Shown here: positions 44,533-53,268 of the stretch, one piece after another
Layout of the letters: every line of letters begins with the position of its first letter
How positions within the stretch are numbered: the first letter of the stretch is position 1
NCBI GenBank assembly: GCA_003220685.1
Contig: QHTE01000055.1
Coordinates: forward strand, 1-64,000
DNA: 64,000 bases
Origin: Candidatus Rokuibacteriota bacterium
Lineage (GTDB): Bacteria > Methylomirabilota > Methylomirabilia > Rokubacteriales > CSP1-6
Direction: 5' to 3'
Notes under the pieces: generated by a model
What the model was told of the DNA's origin: nothing
Databases searched by the model: none
Seen by the model: only the letters and a program-made list of their open reading frames with translations
Position numbers and translations under genes: made by a program

Positions 44533-45459
44533 TCACGCCGCTCCCAGCCGGACGCCCGGGCGCAGCCCGGCATTCTTGGCGAACGCCGCGGCCGCGACTT
44601 TCTGGCCGCCTTCCGGCCGTACGCGCGTCGCCTGGATCTGGCCGCCGTCCGCGGCGATCGTCAACCCCGTGTCGTCGACGGCGACGACTTCTCCGGGACG
44701 ACCGTGCGTCGCGCCCGCGAGCTTCTTGGCGTCGTGAAGGAGCAAGGGCGTCCCCTCGTAGGTGGTCCACGCGCCCGGTTGCGGGTCGGCGCCACGAATG
44801 AGGTTCCAGACGGTCTGCAGCGGCTTCTGCCAGTCGATCTGGACGTGCTCCTTCTTGCACCATCCTTCGTACGTCGCCTGCGACTCGTCCTGAGCGATCT
44901 TCGGCGCCTTGCCGTCGCGCACCAGATCGACGGCCTCCAGCAGCGCCGCGACCCCCATCGGATAGAGGCGATCGAAGTAGAGGCTGCCCAGGGTGTCGCT
45001 GTCGCGGATCTCGACTTCCTTCTGCAGCAGGATCGGTCCGGTATCGAGACCCTGATCGGGCCAGAAGATGCTGAGCCCGGTCCGCGTCTCGCCCATGATG
45101 ATCGGCCAGTTGATCGAGCTGGGACCGCGGTGGCGCGGGAGCAGCGAAGGATGATACTGGATGGTGCCGCGCGCGGGCTGGTTCAGCACCTCCTCGGGCA
45201 CGATGAGCGTGACGTAGGCCATCACGCACAGATCGGCTTTGAGCCGCGCGAACTCCTCCCACACCTCCGGCTTGTTGCGAAAGGATCGCGGCTGATGAAC
45301 GGGGAGACCCCGGGCGAGCGCGGCCTCCTTCAACGGATCGACCCGCCCTCCCGCCGGGTCAGGACCACAGTAGACGCCGACGACGTTCTCTCCGCGTTCC
45401 AGTAGCGCATCCAGCACGCTCTTGCCGAATGCCTGTTGTCCGTGGACGACGATGCGCAT
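44533..45459 (-). CDS. Formyltransferase-like protein (Fmt/10-formyl-THF hydrolase-like)
   Basis: 308 aa with the formyltransferase catalytic segment YHPSLLPRHRGPSSINWPII, then QGLDTGPIL carrying the catalytic Asp. The C-terminal domain resembles that of Fmt/FDH (VWNLIRGADPQPGAWTTYEG). Many such proteins are 10-formyl-THF-dependent transferases; the neighbouring dehydratase does not suggest tRNA formylation. Whether this is the cell's Fmt is open. Confidence 0.8.
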   Translation of the reverse strand: MRIVVHGQQAFGKSVLDALLERGENVVGVYCGPDPAGGRVDPLKEAALARGLPVHQPRSFRNKPEVWEEFARLKADLCVMAYVTLIVPEEVLNQPARGTIQYHPSLLPRHRGPSSINWPIIMGETRTGLSIFWPDQGLDTGPILLQKEVEIRDSDTLGSLYFDRLYPMGVAALLEAVDLVRDGKAPKIAQDESQATYEGWCKKEHVQIDWQKPLQTVWNLIRGADPQPGAWTTYEGTPLLLHDAKKLAGATHGRPGEVVAVDDTGLTIAADGGQIQATRVRPEGGQKVAAAAFAKNAGLRPGVRLGAA

Positions 45460-45723
45460 CTTGTCTAGCCTCCCGCGAGCGTGATGCTACCTCATATAGA
45501 TCCTTCCCTCCACCGCGCTGACGTCCCTCGTCAGCCCCTCGCGTCTGGTTGTCACACTGCGAGGGCCGAGCGAGGCTGAAACGAGTCCTAAGCCATCGAT
45601 TCGCAGATGGTTTGAGACGCTGGCACCCGGCGTGCACTCTCAGACCGCCAGAAGCGCATTGCGCGAAACGACAGAGTGTTCACGCAGGAACTACCAGGTG
45701 TTCCGGAAAGAGGGAGGAGAGTC

Positions 45724-45873
45724 ATGAACACGCATCTGAAGTCGATGGCGCTCGGGCTCGCGTTGATCACGTTGCTGACCGGTCTCTCGGCGTGCGCGAA
45801 GCGGCCGCTAGTCGTCGGCGGCTCACCCGCGCCGGCGCCGTCCGCCGCCGTGACGCCGGTTCCGACTCGATAA
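45724..45873 (+). CDS. Small lipoprotein
   Basis: 49 aa. A signal peptide with lipobox LSAC leads to a short Ala/Pro-rich mature part (SPAPAPSAAVTPVPTR). GGGAGGAGAGTC precedes the ATG, and a strong hairpin terminator follows 17 nt after the stop, both marks of a real gene. Function unknown. Confidence 0.75.
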   Translation: MNTHLKSMALGLALITLLTGLSACAKRPLVVGGSPAPAPSAAVTPVPTR

Positions 45874-45889
45874 CCGCACGATCGCCAAG

Positions 45890-45921
45890 GTGCCGGGGCC
45901 GAGTGGGCCCCGGCACTTCTT
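45890..45921 (+). terminator. Rho-independent terminator
   Basis: GTGCCGGGGCC pairs perfectly with GGCCCCGGCAC around loop GAGTG (11-bp stem), followed by TTCTTC. It ends the small-lipoprotein transcript. Confidence 0.85.
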
Positions 45922-46071
45922 CGCAGATCTCGCCTCCAGGATTCCTCTCGAACATCGCCGCGCGTCGGCGCGTTCTCGTCGTACGGTTGGTGCTACCGTG
46001 AAAGCCGGCGCCTGGCCAATGGGCGCACGTTCGACGTGCAGCGCGAGTCGACGCACCCGAGAGGAGGAAAT

Positions 46072-46281
46072 ATGGCGAGCCGCAGTGCAATCGTCGCCTT
46101 CTGGTGGTTCATGATCGTCTCGCAATTCCCCGGCGGCACTTTGAGCGCCGCGACCCAGGGCCCGTTCGGGACCCAGGCTCAATGCGAGTGGGGCCGGCAG
46201 CAAATTGGAGTGACGACCGGTCTTCGAGGAGGCCAAGGGGTTGGATGGGGCGTGACGTCGTGCTGGAGCGATGGACGGTGA
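46072..46281 (+). CDS. Small exported hypothetical protein
   Basis: 69 aa. GAGGAGGAAAT is ideally spaced before the ATG at 46072. A signal-like segment (AIVAFWWFMIVSQFPGGTLSA) precedes a Gly-rich body with two Cys (QCEW, TSCW) that may pair. No family recognised. Confidence 0.55.
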   Translation: MASRSAIVAFWWFMIVSQFPGGTLSAATQGPFGTQAQCEWGRQQIGVTTGLRGGQGVGWGVTSCWSDGR

Positions 46282-46331
46282 TCGGAGAGTCCCTAAGCGC
46301 ACACTGAGGTGGTCGAGCACTCACCCCCACG

Positions 46332-46357
46332 AGGTCTGCTAGACTTCCTCCAGCCAT
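46332..46357 (+). repeat. Leader-repeat copy C (plus strand)
   Basis: AGGTCTGCTAGACTTCCTCC and the following AGCCAT match the leader part of copies A (50224-50249) and B (54736-54761), which are on the opposite strand, with two differences. Unlike A and B it does not continue into ABC_sub_bind codons; it joins an XRE-like fragment at 46356. Confidence 0.6.
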
Positions 46358-46400
46358 GGCGCGCGCCCTCGGCATGCCGGTGACGGATCTGCTGGAGTGA
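46356..46400 (+). pseudogene. XRE-type regulator, C-terminal remnant
   Basis: A 14-codon frame, MARALGMPVTDLLE, matches the usual end of helix 5 in XRE/Cro-type helix-turn-helix proteins (ARALGVPxxxLLE). It begins exactly where leader-repeat C ends and its stop overlaps the next gene's GTG as GTGA. It is the tail of a lost regulator rather than a gene. Confidence 0.4.
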
Positions 46401-46699
46401 CCCCCGACGAATTCGGCTCCCTTGGCATGAACAGTGACGAGATGGATCGAGCGCATGTGGCGATCAGGAGGCTGACTAAAGAGTGCATCGACGTCACCCG
46501 TGAGCGACTCCGCCGAGGGGAACGGCCGAACCTCAGTGCGGTGTCGCGGAGCGCCGCGATCGGGATCCGAAGCGCACTCGTCGGTCTCGGTCTGTCGCTG
46601 AGACAGCGCGAAGTGTTCCTAGTCCTAGCCACCGCCGAACTGCTGAAGGCGCAGCTGCAAAACCTGGAGCGGACATCGACGAAGCGCCGAGTGAACTGA
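46397..46699 (+). CDS. Hypothetical helical protein
   Basis: 100 aa, hydrophilic and helical: HVAIRRLTKECIDVTRERLRRGERP and LSLRQREVFLVLATAELLKAQLQNLE. It starts at GTG 46397, overlapping the XRE remnant stop, as expected if it once followed a regulator gene in an operon; an ATG at 46427 is an alternative. No known family. It is followed at once by a recombinase remnant. Confidence 0.5.
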   Translation: MTPDEFGSLGMNSDEMDRAHVAIRRLTKECIDVTRERLRRGERPNLSAVSRSAAIGIRSALVGLGLSLRQREVFLVLATAELLKAQLQNLERTSTKRRVN

Positions 46700-46704
46700 A
46701 ACTC

Positions 46705-46771
46705 ATCATGGCGGGAGTCGACCGGCTGACCGTCCAGACGTTGGGCGGCTGGCGCACGCCGGCCATGGTTC
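46705..46771 (+). pseudogene. Tyrosine recombinase, C-terminal remnant 1
   Basis: MAGVDRLTVQTLGGWRTPAMV closely resembles the tyrosine-recombinase stretch AGVDLRTVQELGGWKILSMV seen at 57012-57073, upstream of the catalytic Tyr. The frame is lost after MVH, so the Tyr-bearing helix is missing or shifted. The motif sits about 110 bp before the peptide-binding protein gene. Only ~22 residues are recognisable. Confidence 0.6.
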
Positions 46772-46881
46772 ACCAGGTCGGCATCGCCTCGGAGAATCAG
46801 GAGACGGTGTGGCCTTCGTCCTGATCGACACGGCCAACACCCCGACGTTCTGGGCTGTGGGGGCTTGGGAAGGAGGTCAGC

Positions 46882-48513
46882 ATGAGCACGCGATGTCACT
46901 CGCTGCGAGACGGTCTCAGTCTGAGTCGGCGTGATCTGCTGAGGAGTGGCCTCGCGGCCGGCGCGATGGTGGCCGCCGGGCCCCTCACGAGCCCCAAGCC
47001 CGGTGGGATCCTTCGCGTACGTGGCTGGGATCCACCGCACTTCGACCCGCACCTGACGCGAAACTTCATGACGATGACCACCTTGAGCTTCGTCTATAGC
47101 AAGCTGCTCCGCCACAAGGTGGGCCCGGGTGTGGCGCCGGGCAGCTTCTCCGTGGAGCCCGATCTGGCTGAACGCTGGGAGCAGCCGGACGACACGACCT
47201 ATATCTTCCATCTGCGCAAAGGCGTGCGCTGGCACAACAAGCCTCCCGTTAACGGCCGCGAGCTCACGGCCGAGGACGTGAAGTTCACCTACACCCGTTT
47301 CCTGTCGGTCAAGGGAAACCCCGAGCGGTACCTGCTGGACTCGGTCGACCGGGTCGACGCGGTCGATCGCTATACCGTGAAGTTCGTCCTCGGCGAGCCA
47401 TATGTGTGGCTTCCGCACAAGCTGGCCAACGCGCTCTGCATGTGGATCGTGGCGCCCGAAGTGGTGGAGCGGTACGGCGACCTGAAAAAGCCAGAGACCG
47501 CGATCGGCACCGGCCCCTTCACGCTCGAGCGCTATGACCGGAATGTGAAGGCGGTCTTCAAGAAGAACCCGCACTACTTCCGGCCCGGCCAGCCCTCAGT
47601 GGACGGCGTGGAGTGGATCGTCATCGAGGACGATTCCACCGGACTCGCCTCGTACCGCACCGGGCAAATCGACGCCGGGCCCTCGACCTGGTGGTCCGTG
47701 CGCCAGTCGGATCTGGACGCGCTCAAGAAGACTCACCCGCAGCTGGCCTACCAGGATTTCCTGGGCAACATGGTCCACGCTATCTCGCTGCGGACCGATC
47801 AGCCTCCCTTCACGGACGTGCGCGTGCGGCGCGCCATCTCCCGCGCCATCGATCGGCGGGCGCTGATCGACGCGGTGTGGATACGGGGCGAGCCGAGCGG
47901 GCCCCTGTCCCGTGGACTCAAGGACTGGGCGCTTCCCGTCGACCAGCTCGGCGAGGGAGCCAAGTACTATCGGTACGATCCGCGAGAGGCCCGGCGACTC
48001 CTGGCTGAAGCCGGCTACCCGAACGGCTTCAAGACGCAGCTCACGGCGACCCCCGGCTACGGCACCGATCTCATCGATGCCGCTCAGCTGGTGCTCGGCC
48101 AGCTCAAAGACGTCGGCATCTTGGCCGAGCTGAAGATCCAGGAATACGGCGCGTATCAAGCGACGACGATCCAGGGCAAGTTCGACGGCATGACGATGGG
48201 TCCGTTCGCTGTTGCGTGGGACCCCGACGACGCGCTCTATGGGCCATATGTCCCCGACCAGCCCCGCAACCGCGGCCACGTCAACGATCCCAAGCTGACC
48301 GCGATGATCAAAGACCAGCGCCGTGTGAAGGATGTGGACGTGCGCAAGAAGCTCGTCTTCGAGATCCAGCGCTACATGGCCGAGCAGCAGCATTACGTAT
48401 GCCTCGTGAGCCCGATGTACACGGGCTCCTGGCAGCCGTACGTGAAGAACCACGCCCCGAACCCCACGTTCGACTACGGCAGCCGCGTCGCCGCGCTGTG
48501 GCTCGAGCGGTGA
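46882..48513 (+). CDS. Peptide/nickel-type ABC substrate-binding protein (SBP family 5)
   Basis: 543 aa. A Tat-type signal (SRRDLLRSGLAAGAMVAAG) is followed by the family 5 (DppA/OppA) fold: LRVRGWDPPHFDPHLTRN, EPDLAERWEQPDDTTYIFHLRKGVRWHNKPPVNGRELTAEDVKFTY, and IGTGPFTLERYDRN. The C-terminus is complete. Permease and ATPase genes are not next to it. GGAGGTC precedes the ATG. The ligand is unknown. Confidence 0.93.
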   Translation: MSTRCHSLRDGLSLSRRDLLRSGLAAGAMVAAGPLTSPKPGGILRVRGWDPPHFDPHLTRNFMTMTTLSFVYSKLLRHKVGPGVAPGSFSVEPDLAERWEQPDDTTYIFHLRKGVRWHNKPPVNGRELTAEDVKFTYTRFLSVKGNPERYLLDSVDRVDAVDRYTVKFVLGEPYVWLPHKLANALCMWIVAPEVVERYGDLKKPETAIGTGPFTLERYDRNVKAVFKKNPHYFRPGQPSVDGVEWIVIEDDSTGLASYRTGQIDAGPSTWWSVRQSDLDALKKTHPQLAYQDFLGNMVHAISLRTDQPPFTDVRVRRAISRAIDRRALIDAVWIRGEPSGPLSRGLKDWALPVDQLGEGAKYYRYDPREARRLLAEAGYPNGFKTQLTATPGYGTDLIDAAQLVLGQLKDVGILAELKIQEYGAYQATTIQGKFDGMTMGPFAVAWDPDDALYGPYVPDQPRNRGHVNDPKLTAMIKDQRRVKDVDVRKKLVFEIQRYMAEQQHYVCLVSPMYTGSWQPYVKNHAPNPTFDYGSRVAALWLER

Positions 48514-49264
48514 CCGGGGGAAAAGGCGCAGCTTAGTGCTCAACCAGAACTTCGACTTTTCTTCGGCGGCCGATGACGCCGTGCGGGCACGCTAGCCGGA
48601 TCGCACCCGCCTGATCTCTCGGAGGGCTTCGCTGGTCGACGCTCGGGCGATCATGCTAGAGCGAGCGTGTCGAACGACGTCGGATCGTGCGTCCGCCGAG
48701 CCCCCCCCGGATGCGCACGGTCCCCAGGGATCGAGGGGTCCCCCAGCGAATCGGGGGTGCATGCCCGACCGCGCTACCGCCTCGCTCGTCTTTTCCGGCT
48801 CTGCGAAACGCAGTCTCTCTATGAGTCGGCGAAGGGCGCGTTCATTCGCGAAATGGCCAAGGCCGGGTTCGTCAATCCACCGCGCGGGCGCGTAGAATCG
48901 CGAGACGTCAAAAAAACAGGTGGACGAGTGTGCCATGGCTCGGCTTGCGAGCTCCCTATCGCGACCAGAGAAGCTCAACGTCTAGAGACCGGGCGGCGGG
49001 CTTCAGCTATGAATCTGCCGCGACTCTGTCCCGCCTGCGGGCCGCGCAGGAGTGCCCTGTACGTTTCGATTTTGTTTCGGTTAGAATCCGCGCACTGATA
49101 GACCGAGCCGAACGTTATTGAGAGGGGGCAGTCTGTTGGGGAGCCGAATGGGTCCGGACGCCGCCAGTTCGGCTCCGTTGCGGCCATTTCGCGACCAATC
49201 GCCCCGTTGAGCAGCGCGCCGCGGATTCTTGATCTGCTAGTGAAGTCCGTAGAAACTACGTGAT
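48514..49264. other. Region without a supported gene
   Basis: About 750 bp. Several frames of 60-140 codons are open because of GC bias, but none has an RBS, a family motif or neighbour-like composition. GGCGCAGCTTA at 48525-48535 also occurs just after the zincin-like stop (30602-30612), the same short string at the 3' end of two unrelated genes. The right end must carry the promoter of the outer-membrane protein. Confidence 0.4.
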
Positions 49265-49990
49265 GTGCGAGACACCCACCGACAATTCCTGCCATTAGCC
49301 ATCACCCTTGTCTGGCTCGCTGCCGGCGTGCACGCGGCAGCGGCAGAGTGGTTCGCTGACCTGTACGGTGGCGCGGCCTTCACTCAGAGTAGTCACTTCT
49401 CCCTCGACGGCCAGATTGATGGAGTGGCGGTGGCGGGCGTGGTCGATAATATCCGCTACGATACCTCCTTCTCGGTGGGCGCTCGCGGCGGGTACTGGTT
49501 CGAGTCGTTCAAGTTCTTCGGGCTCGGTCTCGACGTGGATCATTTTCGCCCGGATATCAGCTCCCAGACCGCCACGGGCCACGGGACGATCACCGACTCG
49601 CAGGACGTTCTGTTCGGGGTCCCGATCAACGGTTCAGGCTTAGGGCCGGTGAAGCTTCGCGAGGTCGACCTGTACATCACTGCGTTCGCCTTCGACTTGA
49701 TGTTTCGGTGGCCGATGCTCGCGGGTCCGAACTTCCCGATGGGCCAGCTTCAGCCGTATGTAATGGCCGGCCCGGCGTTGTTCCTCCAGCATCTTGAGGG
49801 GTTCGATACCCGGGGAACCCACGGCGCGGAGGCGGGCGGCGGAGTGTTCTGGGCATTCACACGGAACATCGGCGTGTTCAGCGAGTATCGCTACACGTAT
49901 GTACGGGCGGCGCTCGACTCAGGGGAGATCGTCTTCAAGACCCACCTCAGTACCCATCACCTGCTCGGCGGAGTCTCGTTCCGCTTCTGA
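49265..49990 (+). CDS. Outer-membrane beta-barrel protein (opacity/OmpA-like)
   Basis: 241 aa. A signal peptide (LAITLVWLAAGVHAAAA) leads to WFADLYGGAAF and then repeated amphipathic strands, ending in THHLLGGVSFRF with a terminal Phe, the outer-membrane sorting signature. EYRYTYV and the central YVMAGPALFL are typical of the Omp_b-brl type. GTG start. Function unknown. Confidence 0.8.
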   Translation: MRDTHRQFLPLAITLVWLAAGVHAAAAEWFADLYGGAAFTQSSHFSLDGQIDGVAVAGVVDNIRYDTSFSVGARGGYWFESFKFFGLGLDVDHFRPDISSQTATGHGTITDSQDVLFGVPINGSGLGPVKLREVDLYITAFAFDLMFRWPMLAGPNFPMGQLQPYVMAGPALFLQHLEGFDTRGTHGAEAGGGVFWAFTRNIGVFSEYRYTYVRAALDSGEIVFKTHLSTHHLLGGVSFRF

Positions 49991-50129
49991 ACGCTGGGCC
50001 TGCACACCAAGGGCCCTGATCCATGGCAGGCGCTCCATCACGCACCGGACTGAAGCGTGCGGCGGCAAATAATCCACTCGCCTCAGAAACCATGCGGCAC
50101 TGGATGCGTCTGGTTGTGGCGCGCCGCAT

Positions 50130-50249
50130 GTTGCAGGTGCTCGCGGGCCCGCTGAGGCAGCCCCGAGGCTGACTGGGAGTAGGATCGCGAACCCGATCAG
50201 CCGCATGGGCACCTCGGTGGAGGATGGCTGGCGGGAGTCTAGCAGACCT
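50130..50249 (-). pseudogene. 5' remnant of an ABC_sub_bind gene (copy A)
   Basis: On the minus strand, a leader (AGGTCTGCTAGACTCCCGCC to GAGGTGCCC) is followed by ATG 50206 and MRLIGFAILLPVSLGA, a signal peptide in the style of ABC_sub_bind precursors. The body then departs from the family. It marks the 5' end of a substrate-binding gene whose body is gone. Copies B, C and D share the leader. Confidence 0.65.
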
Positions 50250-50416
50250 TTTGGCTGCTGGGTCCAGCGTCCCCGCGATCTCTTGCACGGAACGGCTCGT
50301 ATAGATCGGCCAATGACTTAATAGTTTCTTTCTGGGACATCCCGGGTTTTACCATCTTTTCTTGCTCGTCGGTGCCGGCGTTTGCTCTGATCTAGAGGAA
50401 GCCGAGAGAGACAACG

Positions 50417-51169
50417 ATGGCGGGTTTGTTGTTGATTGTGTCACGCACGAAACCGGACACCTTCGCCTACCTGAAACTCGTCAGCGAGGGTGGGGATCTA
50501 GTGATCCTTGATCGTCGGGAATCAAATCGTCGCCGAATCCATCAGCGGGCGACGCCTGAGCGACGCCACGGCGAGCGGCGCCGCCGCGACGTCATGACGG
50601 ACCTCCAGAAATCCGGCTGGGCGCTGGTGTGCCGGAGCAAATCCAGCTCAGCGTGGAGTCTAGCCGAACGCTACGACGCGCACCAGCACGGCGCCGCATA
50701 CGGCGCTCGATGCCGCAAGGGACTCTTGGGCGCCTCTTGCCAGGCATTCGAGGTCACGCGGACTGACGACGGCGGTCACCTGGGCGCCAGAAGGACACCC
50801 CTGCGAACCATTCGGTCGCGCGACCAAGCTCGTAAGTTCCTGGTGTTCCGTGCCCTCTCTCTGGCACCGGTTCTGCACATTCAGAAGATCGCCCGACAGG
50901 ATTTCCGGAGGGTGAGACATGACGGTGACAACGCTGGTCGCGCTTCTGCCGGCCGGTGGCCTGCTTGCTCCGGCGCCCGCCGACGAGAACATCGGCATCA
51001 ACGTCGCGCCGCCGCCGGCGCTCGTCGTCGCGTCACTGCTACGTCTGAGGACCGTGCCCGGCAGCCCCGTCTTCTACGGACCCAGCGCGGACTACAACCT
51101 GTTCGCGTACGGCGGCCGCTACTACAGCTTCCACAGCGGCACCTGGTTCGTCGCGGCGAGCCCCGGTAG
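50417..51169 (+). CDS. Arg-rich 'DRR' protein with doubtful extension
   Basis: Residues 1-75 look real: LLLIVSRTKPDTFAYLKLV, VILDRRESNRRR, and ERRHGERRRRDVMTDLQKSGWALV, a pattern of short hypothetical proteins with a repeated (D/E)RR segment. The remaining ~175 residues are Arg/His-rich and overlap the secreted-protein gene at 50919 in another frame, so the original stop near 50645 was probably lost. The true product is likely ~75-80 aa. Function unknown. Confidence 0.5.
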   Translation: MAGLLLIVSRTKPDTFAYLKLVSEGGDLVILDRRESNRRRIHQRATPERRHGERRRRDVMTDLQKSGWALVCRSKSSSAWSLAERYDAHQHGAAYGARCRKGLLGASCQAFEVTRTDDGGHLGARRTPLRTIRSRDQARKFLVFRALSLAPVLHIQKIARQDFRRVRHDGDNAGRASAGRWPACSGARRREHRHQRRAAAGARRRVTATSEDRARQPRLLRTQRGLQPVRVRRPLLQLPQRHLVRRGEPR

Positions 51170-51254
51170 CTCATGGGGCATCATCGCGACCAACCGTGTG
51201 CCCCAGCCCGTGCTGGCCGTACCGGCGACGCACTACAAGATCCCGTCCGCCTAG
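50919..51254 (+). CDS. Secreted 'YGG-tyrosine' protein, paralogue 1
   Basis: 111 aa with an exported N-terminus (LVALLPAGGLLAPAPADE). The core VPGSPVFYGPSADYNLFAYGGRYYSFHSGTWFVAASPGSSWGII then VPQPVLAVPATHYKIP is repeated in the protein at 53269 as VPGVPAVHYAP...NVFFYSGQYWAF...GPWIFV...VPRPLLSVPVRYYPVP. The family is unnamed. GGAGGGTGAG precedes the ATG. The stop overlaps the convergent gene by 4 bp. Confidence 0.75.
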   Translation: MTVTTLVALLPAGGLLAPAPADENIGINVAPPPALVVASLLRLRTVPGSPVFYGPSADYNLFAYGGRYYSFHSGTWFVAASPGSSWGIIATNRVPQPVLAVPATHYKIPSA

Positions 51255-52294
51255 TCGGGCTCGCGGGCCACGAAGGGCCGATACCCGCCCTTCTGGAGGA
51301 ATTGGAGCTTCGGGACCAGCTCTGCTCGATTCGCGAACGGTCCGACTCGCACTCGAGAGAGGACCAGCCCTCGATGGTTCGAGGTCAGGGCCACCGAGTC
51401 GATCGCGACGGGCAGGTCCTGCTCCAGGAGCCGCGCCGCGAGCTCGCCCGCGGCGTCCGGAGTGCGGAAGGCGCCGACTTGAATCCAGTAGGATGACGTG
51501 ATCACCGCGAGTTTCGCCTCCGGCGAGGGCCTCGCGGCCTCGGGTTCGGTGATGGCTGGTTCGCTCCGCTTCTCGGGGTCGGCATTCGCTCGTGAGAGGC
51601 TCGCGGCCGGGGGCTCGCCTTGGACGCGCGGCGCCTCGTCCGTGAGCGGCGCGGTCGCGACGTTGGCCCGCGCGACGCTCGCGGTCGGCGCCTCGGACGC
51701 CCGGGCCTTCACCTGAGCCACCAGCTCGCCGTACGACGACTGCCGGAGAATCCGGGTAAACTGCGCGTGATAGTTCTCGACGGTGCTGATGCCGTCGACG
51801 GCGACGTCGCACACCGCCCAGCGCTGGCCACGCGCGACCATCCGATACTCGACGGACAGCGCGCTTCCCTCGCGGCTCGTAATCGTGGTGAGGATCGTGG
51901 CCGTATTGCCTCGGACCGATTCGCTCAGATAGTGGATCGTGAGGCTGCCGCGCACGCTCGCGCGTGATGCGATTCGAGCGACGACGGAGCGGCCGAGGAG
52001 ATCGGCGAAGAGCGCGACGAACTCGTCGCGCTCGGCCGGCGTCCGCGCCCACCATTCGCGGCCGAGCGCTCGTTGCGCCGCCTCCTGGAAGTCCAAGCTG
52101 CCGTCGACGACGGTGCGCATCGCCGCCAGGAGCTCCGTCGGCCGTTCCCGAAGCTCCGAGTCATCGAGCAGGCGATTCACGGCCGTGAGCGACTCGCGAA
52201 CGGCCTCGCTCGGCGGGCCGGCCCCGGCGGCGAGTACGGCGACGAGTGAGGCGGCGGCGAGGACGGCGACGGGAATCGTCCGAATAGGTGGCAT
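51251..52294 (-). CDS. MlaC-like domain fused to SPOR domain
   Basis: 347 aa. After a signal peptide, residues ~25-190 match MlaC/Ttg2D phospholipid-transport proteins: ALGREWWARTPAERDEFVALFADLLGRSVVARI, SLTIHYLSESVRGNTATILTTI and VAVDGISTVENYHAQFTRILR. A linker of ~60 residues leads to a C-terminal SPOR domain (YWIQVGAFRTPDAAGELAARLLEQ, LSRVRVGPFANRAEL). SPOR binds denuded peptidoglycan at division sites. The fusion is unusual; MlaC is normally a stand-alone periplasmic carrier. Start at 52294; a longer start at 52348 is possible. Confidence 0.85.
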   Translation of the reverse strand: MPPIRTIPVAVLAAASLVAVLAAGAGPPSEAVRESLTAVNRLLDDSELRERPTELLAAMRTVVDGSLDFQEAAQRALGREWWARTPAERDEFVALFADLLGRSVVARIASRASVRGSLTIHYLSESVRGNTATILTTITSREGSALSVEYRMVARGQRWAVCDVAVDGISTVENYHAQFTRILRQSSYGELVAQVKARASEAPTASVARANVATAPLTDEAPRVQGEPPAASLSRANADPEKRSEPAITEPEAARPSPEAKLAVITSSYWIQVGAFRTPDAAGELAARLLEQDLPVAIDSVALTSNHRGLVLSRVRVGPFANRAELVPKLQFLQKGGYRPFVAREPD

Positions 52295-52598
52295 CGATGC
52301 CTTGATAGCGTGGCGGGCCTTGATTTCACGAGCTTTTTCGCCGTTCACCTGCTCCGAGCACGCAGCGAGCCGCCGAGTGCTCGCGTAATGGTCTCCCGTC
52401 CTGGCAGGATTTAGGGGGGCCGCCGATCCCCTCTGCGAAGGGAAGAGCCCGTCAAAGGGCCGGAGGCGAGCGAGGCGCTTACACGCAGAACGCGGTCTAG
52501 CCCTCGCCTTGTCTCTGGTTTGATGAAAGGCACACGAAGCAGTCGAAGTGACCGACTCTTGCGCTCCACGGGGCCTTCATGGCTCTCGGTCGCTCTTT
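52295..52598. other. Intergenic region between minus-strand genes
   Basis: About 300 bp between the membrane protein gene and the MlaC-SPOR gene. It must contain the promoter of the MlaC-SPOR gene. No gene, RNA or strong hairpin was recognised. Confidence 0.4.
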
Positions 52599-53027
52599 TT
52601 AGAGCGCGAGCCGCCACGCCACCACACCGGCGAACACCGCGACAGCAATGAAAGCCGTGAGAAGAACAAGAACCTTTTCAATGGGCTCGCCCTTGTTGCG
52701 ATCGCCTTTTCGCTTCGCTCCTATCTCGATTCGATAGTGGTCCAAAATGGCGGGGGGATATCCCGCCAGGAGAATCGTCGCGGCAGCACAGCTGGCCGCA
52801 GCGAACGCTAAGGCTTGCTTACCGGGTGAGGGCAACGCGACCAACGGCAACACCACTAATAACAGCGAGAGCGCGATCGATCCGATCACGAGATAGTCAG
52901 CCCACGCCAGCCAATTCGGCGAATCCGGGTGTCTCTCTTGCATATGTAGCTCGCGTTGGATGCGGAACATCAGTACGGCAATGCCGAAACCGGACAGGAT
53001 GCAGGCGACCGTAAGGTACGCTTCCAT
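52599..53027 (-). CDS. Small polytopic membrane protein
   Basis: 142 aa with four hydrophobic segments: LTVACILSGFGIAVLMF, YLVIGSIALSLLLVVLPLVAL, ALAFAAASCAAATILLAG and VLVLLTAFIAVAVFAGVVAW. A cytoplasmic-side basic loop (IGAKRKGDRNKGEP) lies before the last. Family unknown. Start ATG 53027. Confidence 0.65.
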   Translation of the reverse strand: MEAYLTVACILSGFGIAVLMFRIQRELHMQERHPDSPNWLAWADYLVIGSIALSLLLVVLPLVALPSPGKQALAFAAASCAAATILLAGYPPAILDHYRIEIGAKRKGDRNKGEPIEKVLVLLTAFIAVAVFAGVVAWRLAL

Positions 53028-53268
53028 ATGGCCCACTTTCTGCGCCGATGCCGCGCGCGGTTGACAAAAGTTCATGAACGGGCGAGCCGCTATTCTTGGA
53101 GCTTAGCAAGGAGCAGGCGAACAATTGCTGCTAGTTACGCCTGGGCCTCGCCGTTCTTCCCGTGCCGCCGTGCGAGCGCGGATGCAGGGGCCTGTGTAAC
53201 CAGGCAAGGGGTTTGCACCTCGATGTCTCGAAGAGTTCGACGCTGGACTAGTGCGAGGAGGATCACTC

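Noticed and set aside
41090-44737. A 1215-codon open frame overlapping the molybdoenzyme and dehydratase genes
   Set aside because: It is a GC-driven shadow: Arg/Ala/Gly/His-rich with no domains, and it overlaps two genes with clear family motifs on both strands.
48525-48535. GGCGCAGCTTA shared with 30602-30612 considered as a recombination site
   Set aside because: Only 11 bp long, and flanks do not match; chance is likely in this GC-rich window.
48592-49098. Open frames of 80-143 codons on both strands between the peptide-binding and outer-membrane genes
   Set aside because: No RBS, no family pattern, and mutually overlapping; probably chance.
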